From: Ruegeria meonggei
GTDB lineage: Bacteria > Pseudomonadota > Alphaproteobacteria > Rhodobacterales > Rhodobacteraceae
Assembly (NCBI RefSeq): GCF_900172215.1
Contig: NZ_FWFP01000005.1
Coordinates: forward strand, 186,001-250,000
Reading direction: 5' to 3'
DNA length: 64,000 nucleotides
Positions within the stretch are counted from its first letter, which is position 1, and every line of letters begins with the position of its first letter. The translations under genes were made by a program, and so were the position numbers. A model generated the notes under the pieces. The model ran no database searches and was not told the DNA's origin. It saw nothing but the letters and a program-made list of their open reading frames with translations. Shown here piece after piece: positions 1 through 9,405 of the stretch.

Positions 1-13
1 AACTTTTTCGTTG

Positions 14-29
14 CCGAAACCGGTTTCGG
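14..29. promoter_or_regulatory. 16-bp perfect palindrome, likely LacI-family operator
   Basis: The sequence CCGAAACCGGTTTCGG is a perfect 16-bp palindrome with a central CG-type centre typical of LacI-family operators. It ends 18 bases before the ATG of the LacI-type gene at 48. The likely reading is that the regulator represses its own operon here. The promoter itself is mostly outside the window, so the position relative to -35 and -10 cannot be judged. Confidence 0.75.
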
Positions 30-47
30 AACAAACAAATAAACAAA

Positions 48-1205
48 ATGACCGCGAATTCTTCATATCAACGGCGTTCATCCGCGAATCGCAGCCCGGT
101 CTCTGGCCGGGTCAAGTTGGACGAACTTGCCGCACATCTGGGTCTGTCCAAAAGCACGGTGTCGCGGGCGATGAATGGTTATCCGGATATCTCCGAATCG
201 ACACAAATGCGGGTCAAGACTGCGGCCCGCAAGTTGGGATACCGGCCACTGAGCCATGCGCAGGCGATCCGGACCGGTCAGGTGCGCGCGATTGCCATGG
301 TGCTGAACAGTGACGAACCGGATCAGCACAATCCATTCCTGCAGGATTTTCTGGCTGGCGCCTGTGAAGCGGCCAGTAGTCTGGACTGGACCATGACCAT
401 CTCTACTGCAACGTCGGACCGGGACACGCTGAACGTGCTCCGCCGCCTGGTCGAAGAGCGCAAAGCCGACGGGTTCATCCTGCCACGGACGGCGGTCAAG
501 GACAGCCGAGTCGGGCTTTTACGAGATCTCAAAGTACCGCATATCCTGTATGGCCGCACCGGGTACGGACAGCCAAATAACCTGGAGGAGACGTCGTGGT
601 TCGACATCGCTGGTGAAACTGCCATGCGCAAGGCTGTGCTGCGGCTGGCCGGGTTCGGGCATAAGCGTATCGGTTTTGTCGGCAGCGATCCGAAGTTCAA
701 CTACAGCCATTTGCGCCGTGATGGATACCTTGAGGGTCTGCGCGAGGCGGGGTTGTCTGCAGACCCCGCACTGATCAGAGACGGCGCGCGGACACGTGAT
801 GATGGCGCTGCGCAGGCGATGGCCCTGATGCAGTTGGACCAGCCGCCAACCGCGATTGTCTTTGCCACCGATCTGGCCGCATTGGGCTTTTGTTCTGCGG
901 CGCAGGATCAGGGGTTTGAGATTGGCCGCGATGTTGCAGTGATCGGCTATGATGGCATTCCGGAATGTCGCTATGCCCGTCCGGCGCTGACCACCTTTGC
1001 GGTGGAATCCCGCACGGCAGGGCAGCGGCTGGCAACCCTGTTGATCCGTCAGATCCGAGGCGAGGATCCCACCACCCTTCGGGAGTTGACCGAGGCGACG
1101 CTGGTCGAAGGCGGCTCGGACGGGCCGCCGCAGCTGTCGCCGTCAGAGCTGTCGAAAAAAATACGCCACCACAAAGACCAAAACCGGGGAGGAAACCACC
1201 GATGA
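48..1205 (+). CDS. LacI-family transcriptional regulator of a sugar ABC operon
   Basis: Predicted DNA-binding repressor of 385 residues. After about 22 variable residues comes a LacI helix-turn-helix (VKLDELAAHLGLSKSTVSRAMNGYPDIS, split here as residues 23-50) with hinge helix, then a periplasmic-binding-protein-like effector domain to about residue 355. The ATG at 48 has no clear Shine-Dalgarno, but upstream sequence is the operator palindrome at 14-29, so a start further upstream is unlikely. The stop overlaps the start of the substrate-binding protein gene by ATGA, which puts the regulator first in its own operon. It resembles AglR-type regulators of alpha-glucoside transport in position and operator type. 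The inducer is inferred to be the transported glycoside or its hydrolysis product. Confidence 0.9.
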   Translation: MTANSSYQRRSSANRSPVSGRVKLDELAAHLGLSKSTVSRAMNGYPDISESTQMRVKTAARKLGYRPLSHAQAIRTGQVRAIAMVLNSDEPDQHNPFLQDFLAGACEAASSLDWTMTISTATSDRDTLNVLRRLVEERKADGFILPRTAVKDSRVGLLRDLKVPHILYGRTGYGQPNNLEETSWFDIAGETAMRKAVLRLAGFGHKRIGFVGSDPKFNYSHLRRDGYLEGLREAGLSADPALIRDGARTRDDGAAQAMALMQLDQPPTAIVFATDLAALGFCSAAQDQGFEIGRDVAVIGYDGIPECRYARPALTTFAVESRTAGQRLATLLIRQIRGEDPTTLRELTEATLVEGGSDGPPQLSPSELSKKIRHHKDQNRGGNHR

Positions 1206-2557
1206 AACTGACACCCAAAGCAGCCAGGCTGATGCTTGGCTCGTCGCTTGTACTGGCGCTGACCGCGCTGTCCGTGCAGGCCGACACGATCCGCTTCTGG
1301 ACCACCGAGGAACAGCCAGAACGTCTGGCCAAGCAGCAGGAGATGGCCGATCAGTTCAAGGCCGATACCGGCACCACGGTCGAGGTGATCCCGGTCACTG
1401 AAACCGATCTGGGCACCCGCGCCACTGCCGCCTTTGCCGCCGGCGATCTGCCTGATGTAGTCTATCACCCGCTGCAATACGCGCTGCCCTGGGCCGAGGC
1501 GGGCATTCTTGACACCGAAGCCGCCACCGAAGTGATCGAAGAGTTGGGCGCCGGCACTTTTGCCCCCGGCGCGCTGGCCATGGCTGCGTTCAACGATGAA
1601 ACCGCATCCGTGCCGGTGGATGGCTGGACGCAGATGGTGGTCTACCGCAAAGACCTGTTTGATGCCGCTGGATTGGATGCGCCCAGCTCCTTCGCCAACG
1701 TGGTGACAGCACTGGACGCATTGCATAACCCGCCCGAGATGTACGGTTTTGTCGCCGCCACCAAGGTGGACGAGAATTTCATGAGCCAGGTTCTGGAGCA
1801 TGTTTTCCTTGCCAATGGTGTCAGTCCGGTTGGAACTGACGGTTTCCAGGCTTTGGATGAGGCAAAAACGACCGAGGTTCTGCATTTCTACAAAGCGATC
1901 TCAAAAGCGTCGCCTCCGGGAGAGCTGTATTGGAAGCAATCGCGCGAGCTGTATTTTGATGGCAAGGCTGCGATGATCATCTGGTCACCCTTCATTCTGG
2001 ATGAACTGGCCGGGCTGCGCGATAGTGCCCCACCGACCATCACCAACGATCCGACGTCACGCGATCTGGCGTCCAAAACCGGTATCGTCACCAATTTCTC
2101 GGGACCGTCCAACCCCGATGGCGCAGCCTGGGGCGACGTTCGTTACTTCGGCATCACCAATGACGCCGACACCGACGCGGCGATGGAGTTTGTGAAATAC
2201 GCGATGGATCAGGGCTATACTCAGACCCTGGCAATTGCCCCCGAGGGGAAATTCCCGGTGCGTCGCGGCACCGCCGACAACCCGGCCGCATTTTCCGAGG
2301 CATGGGCGCAACTGCCCGTTGGTGTGGATCGCAAGGCACCCCTGGGCGAGCTGTACGATCAGGCAATGATCGACGAGATCGTCAATGGACTGGACGTGGC
2401 GCAGCGCTGGGGCGTGGCCGAGGGACAATTGGCGCTGGCCTCGAAGATGATCAACTCTCAGGCCATCAACCGGGTCGTGCGTCAGTATATCGACGATGAG
2501 ATCGACGCCGCCGCTGCGGTTGCCGCCATGAATGAAGAGCTCGCCAAGGTCCAATAA
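1202..2557 (+). CDS. Sugar ABC transporter, extracellular substrate-binding protein
   Basis: Periplasmic carbohydrate-binding protein (extracellular solute-binding family 1), 451 residues. The start at 1202 is supported by GGGGAGG a few bases upstream and by a signal peptide (MKLTPKAARLMLGSSLVLAL..., probable cleavage after SVQA near residue 27). A longer reading frame extends upstream inside the LacI gene and is rejected. The mature protein begins with TIRFWTTEEQPE, a typical first beta strand of the maltose/glucoside-binding class. It is followed by two permeases, a glycoside hydrolase and a MalK-like ATPase, so it captures the substrate for that importer. Exact sugar not readable from sequence; a small compatible-solute glucoside fits the hydrolase next door. 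Confidence 0.88.
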   Translation: MKLTPKAARLMLGSSLVLALTALSVQADTIRFWTTEEQPERLAKQQEMADQFKADTGTTVEVIPVTETDLGTRATAAFAAGDLPDVVYHPLQYALPWAEAGILDTEAATEVIEELGAGTFAPGALAMAAFNDETASVPVDGWTQMVVYRKDLFDAAGLDAPSSFANVVTALDALHNPPEMYGFVAATKVDENFMSQVLEHVFLANGVSPVGTDGFQALDEAKTTEVLHFYKAISKASPPGELYWKQSRELYFDGKAAMIIWSPFILDELAGLRDSAPPTITNDPTSRDLASKTGIVTNFSGPSNPDGAAWGDVRYFGITNDADTDAAMEFVKYAMDQGYTQTLAIAPEGKFPVRRGTADNPAAFSEAWAQLPVGVDRKAPLGELYDQAMIDEIVNGLDVAQRWGVAEGQLALASKMINSQAINRVVRQYIDDEIDAAAAVAAMNEELAKVQ

Positions 2558-2620
2558 CTCTGCCGCTCTGGCACTTGCAGCGGCCTGCGCGCCGCTGCAT
2601 TCAACCCTTCGAGGTATCCC

Positions 2621-3853
2621 ATGTCTTCGGCCACCCCACCGACCGCAACCGGGGCTCTAGCCAAACGCGAGGCGCGTCTGGCCTGGGCGCTGTTGGCTCC
2701 AACCGTGATCAGTGTCTCGCTTGTCGTGATCCTGCCGCTGCTGGCAATCATCTGGATTAGCTTCAAGCCCTTTACCCTGTCCGATCTGCGCCCCCCTGCG
2801 CCGATCGTCCGGGAAAGCCTGCGCGGATCAGGCGACGACATGCGGATCGAATACCGGCTGCGCAACTCCAGCCAGGAGATCGCAATTGATGGGGTGTCCT
2901 TTTCCGATGTGTTGCCCGACGGTGTGACAGTCGGCGAAGTCACTGCACCCTGTGTGCTGGACGGGCAACAGCTGTTGTGCGATTTCGGCACGCTGGAAGG
3001 CGGCCAGCGGGAACGCATCCGTATCCCGATCACCGTCGATGGCGACCTGGACGCGTTTGAAGATCTGGTCGAAAACTCGGAACCTGATGTGACTGGCAGC
3101 GGTCCCAATGTCCTGACCAATCTGGACTTCAGCCTGGAAAACTTTGCCCGCGTCTTTGACGGGTCCGAGTTTTGGGGCGTGCTATGGGTCACTCTGTTCT
3201 ATACCGTTTTTGGCACCATCGGAGCGCTGGTCATGGGGCTGTTTGCGGCCCTGTTGCTGAACAAGAGTTTCAGGGGACAAGGCATCATCCGGGGGCTTTA
3301 CCTGTTTCCCTATGTTGCTCCGGTCATTGCCGTGGCCTTTACCTGGGTCACGCTGTTTGATCCCTTTTCGGGTTCGGCCAACGCGCTGCTGGTGCAGATG
3401 GGCATAAGCAGCGAGCCGATCAATTTCTTCGGGGAACGCCCGCTGGCGCTGATCATGGTGACTGTGTTCGAGATTTGGCGCTATTTCCCGCTGTCCTTCC
3501 TGTTCATCCTTGCACGGATGCAATCCATCGACTCCAGCATGTATGAGGCGGCGGACATGGACGGGGCCTCGCCGTTTCAGAAGTTCTGGCTGCTGAGCAT
3601 CCCGCAACTTTTGGGCATCCTGTCAGTCTTGTTCCTGCTGCGCTTTATCTGGACCTTCAACAAGTTCGACGACATTTTCCTGCTGACCGGCGGCAATGCG
3701 GGCACCCGTACGTTGACCGTGAATGTCTATGAGCAGGCCTTTGCGATTTCGAACATTGGGGCGGGTGCCGCCGTGGCTGTGGTGATCCTGATCTGCCTGA
3801 TCGCGTTCAGCTTTGTCTTTTTCCGCTTTATCAGCCGAGAGGAGGGCCTGTAA
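2621..3853 (+). CDS. Sugar ABC transporter permease, first subunit, with DUF11-like periplasmic insert
   Basis: Inner-membrane permease (MalF/AglF type), 410 residues, starting at 2621 behind GAGGT. One membrane segment lies near residues 20-48. About 110 hydrophilic residues follow (roughly 55-165) that read as a beta-rich extracytoplasmic domain with the DUF11-like pattern (VLPDGVTV, then GTLEGGQR) and two cysteines (APCV, LLCDFG) that could form a disulphide. The usual binding-protein-dependent transport domain with about five more helices and the EAA-type loop (YEAADMDGASPFQKFW) follows. The stop overlaps the next permease start as TAATG. The insert sits where MalF carries its P2 loop, which contacts the binding protein; a similar docking role here is an inference. 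Confidence 0.85.
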   Translation: MSSATPPTATGALAKREARLAWALLAPTVISVSLVVILPLLAIIWISFKPFTLSDLRPPAPIVRESLRGSGDDMRIEYRLRNSSQEIAIDGVSFSDVLPDGVTVGEVTAPCVLDGQQLLCDFGTLEGGQRERIRIPITVDGDLDAFEDLVENSEPDVTGSGPNVLTNLDFSLENFARVFDGSEFWGVLWVTLFYTVFGTIGALVMGLFAALLLNKSFRGQGIIRGLYLFPYVAPVIAVAFTWVTLFDPFSGSANALLVQMGISSEPINFFGERPLALIMVTVFEIWRYFPLSFLFILARMQSIDSSMYEAADMDGASPFQKFWLLSIPQLLGILSVLFLLRFIWTFNKFDDIFLLTGGNAGTRTLTVNVYEQAFAISNIGAGAAVAVVILICLIAFSFVFFRFISREEGL

Positions 3854-5061
3854 TGCACAAGGGGTACCTTACCGGCCCGGTACTGGGCGCGCTGTGGCTG
3901 GTGGTGATTGCCACTACAGCTGCCATCACTCTGTCATTTTCAACCGGGGCTGCGTTTCGCCCGCAGGTTCTGCTTTGCCTGATTTGGGGAGCAATTGCAG
4001 GTCTGGTTTATGTCCGGTTCCCGATGCGGCGCGCACCGGCCCGTCTGGGCATATCCGCGCTGCTGGGCCTGTCCGGGTTGACCGGGTTTGGCCCGGTTCT
4101 GATCGGTGCGGATACCTCGGTGCAGGCGGTTCTGGTCACCGTGGTTGTGATGGCTGTGGTGATGCACCCGTCTTTGGCAGCGATCCTGAAAGAGACACCG
4201 TTTGCGGCGCTAACCCGGCACGAGTTCGAGGATGCCGTCATCCGGTTCTGCACCGGGTTCGGATACATCTTTTTCACGGCGATTGTGGTCATTCCTTTTT
4301 ATGTGATGGTGATGACCAGCCTGAAATCGCAGCAGGCGTTGCTGCAGAACCCGCTGGATTTCTCGGTCGACCTGAACCAGGGTGCCGCCCTGTTCCGCAG
4401 CTATACCGAGCTGTTTCGCGATTTCAACTTCGGCACCTATCTGTGGACGTCTTTTTTTGTCTCGGTGGTGACCGTGGCGATTACCCTGGCCTTCAGCGTG
4501 CCCGGCGCATATGCGGTGGCGCGGTTCCGGTTTCAGGGGCAAAAGGCATTCTCGCGCTCGATCCTGCTGATCTACATGGTGCCAATGATCGTGCTGGCGC
4601 TGCCAATCTATATTGCCTTTTCGGTGACCGGGCTGCGCAATTCAATCCTTGGGATTGTGATGATCTACCCGGTCACTACGATACCCGTCGCGCTTTACAT
4701 GTTGCAGGGCTATTTCCGCGGTTTGCCGACCGAGGTGGAAGAGGCTGGGCTGATGGATGGATTGTCGCGCCTTGCGGTGATCTGGAAGATCACCCTGCCG
4801 CTTAGCCTACCGGCGCTGGCTTCGGTGTCGCTGTATGTCTTCATGATTGCCTGGAATGAGTTCCTGCTGGCCTTCATGCTGCTGGACGATCCGTCGAAAT
4901 TTACCCTGACCCGGGGCGTTACAATGCTGAACTCTTCGGAAATTCCCCGCCAACACCTGATGGCCGGGGCGGTGATTGCCACCGTTCCGATCATGGCCCT
5001 GTTTTTGGGGCTTGAACGTTTCATGACCAAGGGCCTGACGGCCGGTTCGGTCAAAGGATGA
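3853..5061 (+). CDS. Sugar ABC transporter permease, second subunit, with extra N-terminal helices
   Basis: MalG/AglG-type permease of 402 residues. It is longer than the usual 270-300 because residues 1-105 form three or four additional hydrophobic segments before the transport domain. The core has the expected arrangement, ending with the EAA loop (EVEEAGLMDGLSRLAVIWKI) that docks onto the ATPase and the final helix near FLGLERFMTKGL. The start codon is shared with the stop of the first permease (TAATG) and the stop overlaps the glycosidase start (ATGA), so all are translated in series. The role of the added helices is unknown. Confidence 0.85.
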   Translation: MHKGYLTGPVLGALWLVVIATTAAITLSFSTGAAFRPQVLLCLIWGAIAGLVYVRFPMRRAPARLGISALLGLSGLTGFGPVLIGADTSVQAVLVTVVVMAVVMHPSLAAILKETPFAALTRHEFEDAVIRFCTGFGYIFFTAIVVIPFYVMVMTSLKSQQALLQNPLDFSVDLNQGAALFRSYTELFRDFNFGTYLWTSFFVSVVTVAITLAFSVPGAYAVARFRFQGQKAFSRSILLIYMVPMIVLALPIYIAFSVTGLRNSILGIVMIYPVTTIPVALYMLQGYFRGLPTEVEEAGLMDGLSRLAVIWKITLPLSLPALASVSLYVFMIAWNEFLLAFMLLDDPSKFTLTRGVTMLNSSEIPRQHLMAGAVIATVPIMALFLGLERFMTKGLTAGSVKG

Positions 5062-6314
5062 CTGAGATGAACCACTATACCTCGCCGAGTGAATCCGCGC
5101 GCAATATCCTGACCGCCAATGATCGCGGTGGCTATACCATCCCAACCAGCGGGCTGTACCCGTATCAATGGAACTGGGACAGCGCGATTGCGGCGCTGGG
5201 TTTTGCCGAGTTTGATATCGACCGCGCCTGGGTCGAGCTTGAGACCCTATTCTCGGGCCAGTGGGCGGATGGCATGGTGCCGCATATCCTGTTCCACAAC
5301 CCTGATCCGGGCTATTTCCCCGGACCGGATGTCTGGGGCGGTATTGGGCCGATCCCGTCTTCGGGGATCACACAGCCGCCGTTGGCCGCCACCATGGCGC
5401 GGCGCATTCTGGATATGGATGCCGAGGCGGGCGCCAAGCGGATGCGCGCGCTGTTTCCAGCCATGCTGGCCTGGCACCGCTGGATCATGAAGTGGCGGCT
5501 GGATGATTACGGTGCCGTTTGCACCACCCACCCGTGGGAGGCCGGGCGCGACAATGCCCCAGATTGGGACAGTGCAATGGCGGGCATCGATGCCTCGGAT
5601 GTGGGTGAATATCAGCGCCGCGACACCAGCCATGTCAACAGCGATGACCGCCCCACCAAATACGACTATGACCGGTACATCAAACTGGTGCAGATCGGGC
5701 GCGAGGTCAGATGGGACCAGCAGAAACTGCTGACCCTCAATCCGTTCCGCGTGGCGGATCCCACCATGAGCTTTACCACCCTGCGCGCCGCCCGCGATCT
5801 GTTGGCCATCAGCGCACAGCTGGGGCTTGAGGCTGACGGGTTGCACGCCGATATCGCCCGGCTGGACGCAGGCGCGCAGTCGCTGTGGAATGACACGCTT
5901 GACGCGTTTGATGCGCGAGATGCCCATAGCGGCGAGTGGGCACAAAGCGTCTCTAACGCGAGCTATTTGTGCTGGTACGCGGGAATTGAATCGCCTCAGA
6001 TGCTGGAGCGCCTGAAGTCCATTCTAACCACGGTGCCGCATCCGATTCCCAGCTATGATCCAAACCTGCCCAAATTCGACGAACGCCGGTACTGGCGCGG
6101 CCCGACCTGGGCCTTCATGAACATGCTGGCGGGCTTTGGACTGGCCGGCATGGGACACGGTGTCGAAGCTGAAGCCCTGCGTTTGAAAACTGCCCGTTTG
6201 ATTGCGGGTCACGGGTTTGCCGAATATTTCGACCCGATCACCGGCGGGCCTGCGGGGGGGAACTCGTTTACCTGGACGGCCGCCGTCTGGTTGCATTGGG
6301 CAGGGAGAAACTGA
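5058..6314 (+). CDS. MGH1/GH63-like glycoside hydrolase, probably glucosylglycerate/mannosylglycerate hydrolase type
   Basis: Cytoplasmic (alpha/alpha)6-barrel glycoside hydrolase of 418 residues with no signal peptide. It has the hallmark segments of the bacterial MGH1-like group within or near GH63: [10 protein letters not shown] (residues 35-43), HPWEAGRDN (158-166), YWRGPTW, and a C-terminal FAEYFDP..TG segment whose glutamate fits the general base. Characterised relatives hydrolyse mannosylglycerate (Thermus) or glucosylglycerate (mycobacteria). Lying between importer permeases and ATPase, with ATGA and TGATG overlaps on both sides, it most likely cleaves the imported sugar after entry. 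Substrate could also be glucosylglycerol or a plain alpha-glucoside; the sequence alone does not decide. Confidence 0.75.
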   Translation: MTEMNHYTSPSESARNILTANDRGGYTIPTSGLYPYQWNWDSAIAALGFAEFDIDRAWVELETLFSGQWADGMVPHILFHNPDPGYFPGPDVWGGIGPIPSSGITQPPLAATMARRILDMDAEAGAKRMRALFPAMLAWHRWIMKWRLDDYGAVCTTHPWEAGRDNAPDWDSAMAGIDASDVGEYQRRDTSHVNSDDRPTKYDYDRYIKLVQIGREVRWDQQKLLTLNPFRVADPTMSFTTLRAARDLLAISAQLGLEADGLHADIARLDAGAQSLWNDTLDAFDARDAHSGEWAQSVSNASYLCWYAGIESPQMLERLKSILTTVPHPIPSYDPNLPKFDERRYWRGPTWAFMNMLAGFGLAGMGHGVEAEALRLKTARLIAGHGFAEYFDPITGGPAGGNSFTWTAAVWLHWAGRN

Positions 6315-7360
6315 TGGGCAGCATAGAACTCAAAGCCGTCGAAAAATGGTTCGGCAGCGCACAGGTCATCAAGGGCATCGACCTGCAGATCGAAGAGGGC
6401 GAATTCGTTGTCTTTGTCGGCCCTTCGGGTTGTGGCAAATCCACGCTGCTGCGGATGATCGGCGGGCTCGAGGATATCTCACGCGGGGCGCTGTCGATTA
6501 ATGGCAATGACGTCACCGACCACCCGCCATCCAAGCGCGGGTTGACGATGGTGTTTCAGTCCTACGCGCTTTACCCACATCTGACCGTGGCCGAGAATAT
6601 GGGCTTTTCGCTGAAGGTGGCCGGTGTCTCCAAGGCGGAAATCGCAAAGCGCGTCGGCCATGCAGCAGAGGTTCTAAAGTTGGAACCCTATCTGGAGCGC
6701 CGCCCCAAGGATCTGTCCGGCGGGCAGCGGCAGCGCGTGGCCATCGGGCGGTCTATCGTGCGCGACCCGACTGCGTTTTTGTTCGATGAACCGCTGTCGA
6801 ACCTTGACGCCGCGCTGCGGGTCGAAATGCGGTACGAGATCGCCAAACTGCACCAGAGCCTGAACCGCACCATGATCTATGTGACCCATGATCAGGTTGA
6901 GGCGATGACCCTGGCCGACCGTATCGTTGTGCTGGAGTTTGGCACCATTGCCCAGGTCGGTACCCCGCGCGAGCTGTATGAACGCCCCGCCAACCTATTC
7001 GTGGCACAGTTCATCGGCAGTCCGAAGATGAACGTGATGCCCTGCTCAGTGTCAGGGGATCGGTTCCAACTGGACAACGACGGCGCCGGCCCGTTTGACC
7101 GGACCGGAGCGGCCACGAAACTGGGCATCCGCCCGGAACATATCACCGTGGTTGCGCCGGGTGCAGGTCACAGTGACGGAGTGGTCGAGGTGGTCGAATA
7201 TCTGGGGGCCGACATGTTTGTCATTGTCGATTGCGGCACCGGGGAAATGGTCACCGTCCGTCTTGGCGGCGACACGGATCTGAAACCAGGTACCAAGATC
7301 GGCCTGCATTTTGCGCCCGACAAATTGCAGTTCTTCGACGCGGATGGTCAGGCGTTGTAG
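6314..7360 (+). CDS. Sugar ABC transporter ATP-binding protein (MalK/UgpC type)
   Basis: ATPase of 348 residues energising the importer. Walker [10 protein letters not shown] is near residue 37, the signature [15 protein letters not shown] near 133, Walker [12 protein letters not shown] follows, then the switch histidine in YVTHDQ, and a C-terminal TOBE/regulatory region from about 235. The start is set at 6314 because it overlaps the glycosidase stop (TGATG) and AGGGAGAA precedes it. An in-frame ATG at 6296 lies inside the previous gene and has no ribosome site. It is the last gene of the operon; no clear terminator is seen after it. Confidence 0.9.
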   Translation: MGSIELKAVEKWFGSAQVIKGIDLQIEEGEFVVFVGPSGCGKSTLLRMIGGLEDISRGALSINGNDVTDHPPSKRGLTMVFQSYALYPHLTVAENMGFSLKVAGVSKAEIAKRVGHAAEVLKLEPYLERRPKDLSGGQRQRVAIGRSIVRDPTAFLFDEPLSNLDAALRVEMRYEIAKLHQSLNRTMIYVTHDQVEAMTLADRIVVLEFGTIAQVGTPRELYERPANLFVAQFIGSPKMNVMPCSVSGDRFQLDNDGAGPFDRTGAATKLGIRPEHITVVAPGAGHSDGVVEVVEYLGADMFVIVDCGTGEMVTVRLGGDTDLKPGTKIGLHFAPDKLQFFDADGQAL

Positions 7361-7414
7361 GCCAGTGCGGTGACGCGGATCAATCCAGCACCACCCCTTC
7401 GGGCCTGCTGAATT

Positions 7415-8323
7415 TCAGGGCAGGTTGATACGGGCTTTGATCCCCAGGTGATCAGATCCCATGAAAGGGCGCAGTTCTGCAGTACCGGTTGAACCTTTGG
7501 GGGCAAGAAGGTTGTCAATTGGCATGGGCACCATCCAACTGCCCAGGTTGTGGGTGTTCAAAGCCGGACCAAAGACCTGACTGCCGGCTGCAGATGCAAT
7601 CCGGCGCACACTGCCACCCCAGTGAACCATATTGAAATCTCCTGCAATCAAGACCGGACCTTCCAGTTGTTCGATGTGCTCTGCGATTTTCTTGCTTTGT
7701 TCAAATTGCCCATACGGGTAAGGCCAGTTGAGGTGAACGGAAACAACCCAGACTGGCTGGTTGTCCGGCCCGACGACCTGAAGGCCGACCATCCCCAGCC
7801 CGTGCTGACAAAACTCTGCGCCCTCGACAACTGGCAGAGTCGTCAGGATCGCAACATTCTGCTCATGCCTGAATTCACAGATTGCTGACGTCGGATAGTG
7901 GTCGAACAGGTTGCGCATGTATTGCTGATTGTGACTGGATACTTCCTGAAGGGTCACAATCTCGGCATTGGACTCAATGATGTCGTCAGCCAGCGAATAT
8001 CTTGGCCAGGCTTTCGACATAAGGTTTTTCTGGTACAGCGTGACGCAGGCAGTGCCGCAGTCGTCTTGCGTGGGAAGGTACCCGGCTGCAACGGAACCTA
8101 CTGTAATCGTGGCAAAGACCAGCGAGACCAGCGCAAAACCTCTGGCATGCACAAACAACAAGATCACGGTAAACACAATCAACAAGACCCCGATCTGGGG
8201 CCGCATGAGGGCGACGGAATCCCCGGCCGCGAAATAGCGCCCTGTAAAACCGAATACCGCCAGCCCGATCAGGATAACTGCACCGGCCAGTGTCAGAATC
8301 CTAAAAACCTTGTTTTCGGACAT
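7415..8323 (-). CDS. Membrane-anchored endonuclease/exonuclease/phosphatase (EEP) family protein
   Basis: A 302-residue protein with three hydrophobic segments in the first 95 residues (LTLAGAVILIGLAVFGF, then IGVLLIVFTVILLF and FALVSLVFATITV) followed by an EEP domain. Catalytic motifs are visible: IVTLQEVS (metal-binding Glu), HLNWPYP, AGDFNM (Asp/Asn), IDNLLAP and the final GSDHLG. The start at 8323 is chosen because TGAGG lies upstream and it gives an N-terminus next to the first helix; a longer frame back to 8470 has no such support. The catalytic domain probably faces the periplasm. Substrate unknown; EEP members include nucleases, sphingomyelinases and phosphatases. Confidence 0.8.
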   Translation of the reverse strand: MSENKVFRILTLAGAVILIGLAVFGFTGRYFAAGDSVALMRPQIGVLLIVFTVILLFVHARGFALVSLVFATITVGSVAAGYLPTQDDCGTACVTLYQKNLMSKAWPRYSLADDIIESNAEIVTLQEVSSHNQQYMRNLFDHYPTSAICEFRHEQNVAILTTLPVVEGAEFCQHGLGMVGLQVVGPDNQPVWVVSVHLNWPYPYGQFEQSKKIAEHIEQLEGPVLIAGDFNMVHWGGSVRRIASAAGSQVFGPALNTHNLGSWMVPMPIDNLLAPKGSTGTAELRPFMGSDHLGIKARINLP

Positions 8324-8537
8324 GAACCTCAAATGATGCTCCGTAAACGTTGCTTCACCCGCCGTTCGGCACCGTGGGCAGAAACCTGGCGGGTCGCCTA
8401 TGCCTTGCTGTCTAAATGTCGTCCACCTACAGCCGACTGTTAAGATGGTAAAGAGGCGCTGCAATCGCAACGGTCCATACCGAATACTGTTCGGAGGTTA
8501 AGATCAGGCCGTGTTCAGCGCCTTTTGGGCAAGCATT

Positions 8538-9354
8538 GGACTCTGTCGCAAATTTTTCATGGATCAGGGCGAATGAACTGACTGGACGGAGTTGTTCCGC
8601 GAGATTCGCAAATTGACGAAAGCTGTATTTCAATTGGTAAAGCTACTCCTTGCGGATCACATTGGTGATCTCGATCCCGGTAAGTGTCGCTGCAGCTGAG
8701 GTGAGGTTTTTGAAGCCAAACGTCGGTCGTGTGAGGCTTTTGTTAAACCAATAGTCGCGTTCAATAATGTTGTTGAGAAACTTCGAGCGAACGGTATCGA
8801 TTTTGAAAGATTTGCTCAGGCGCTTGAAGATCTTGTTTACCTCTTTGATTCCGGCCGCGTTGCTCTTGCTTTGGTCAGTTGTGATCCGTTTCGGGATGCC
8901 ATTGTTGTAGATTGCATTGGCGAAGAATTTTCGTGCAGCCGTCGTGTCTCGCTTATTGGAAAGCATGAAATCAAAGGTTTACCCGCGGCGATCTTCGGTG
9001 CGATGTACGTACACCCATTCGCCACGGACTTTGATATAGATCTTATCCCTTCGCCAGGATTCGGGGGCGTTGGCCTTCCGCTTCTGCGCTACACGCGCCG
9101 CCTCGGGTGACTATTTCGCGACCCAGCGGTTCTGACTCGTATAATCAACCGATACACCTCGTTCCCCTACAGGTCGCGGTTCGAGACGCCGTATCGGACG
9201 TAGAAACAGACCCCATACAGGATCACAGATCTTGGGTAGTGCACACCTCAGAAGTCGATATTCCGCCACTCTTGAACGTTGCCTCAGTCAACCGTTCAGC
9301 TGAATCAAATTACACCAAGATGCAGCATGCCAACCTGAGTTTGTGACAGAGCCC
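8538..9354 (-). mobile_element. Decayed IS6-family (IS26-like) insertion sequence
   Basis: An 817-bp segment flanked by terminal inverted repeats: GGACTCTGTCGCAAA at 8538 and the reverse complement of GGGCTCTGTCACAAA ending at 9354 (13 of 15 match). Length and repeats fit the IS6 family, whose members are about 800 bp. The transposase inside is broken (separate entry). The flanking 8 bases (CAAGCATT on the left, GGGCGGGC on the right) do not match, so no target duplication is left. It lies between the EEP gene and pbfA. Confidence 0.85.
8643..9280 (-). pseudogene. IS6-family transposase, disrupted
   Basis: Reading the minus strand gives an IS6-type DDE transposase in pieces: HYPRSVILYGVCFYVRYGVS, then RVAQKRKANAPESW, then IKVRGEWVYVH, and an open stretch to KNLTSAAATLTGIE at the C-terminus, with a normal TAG stop at 8645-8643. 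Damage seen: an in-frame TGA at 9250-9248, a frameshift near 9170-9190, a TAG at 9113-9111 and a TAA at 8981-8979 in RRG*TFDF. The second catalytic Asp region (RITTDQSKSN) and later residues remain. It cannot make a full protein. Confidence 0.88.
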
Positions 9355-9405
9355 GGGCGGGCAGTAACCGCGATGATTTTCACTCACCTGGTATGGCCCT
9401 AAGGG

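Noticed and set aside
965..1201. N-terminal extension of the sugar-binding protein frame inside the LacI gene
   Set aside because: The signal peptide and ribosome site put the start at 1202; the upstream part is an out-of-frame shadow of the LacI gene.
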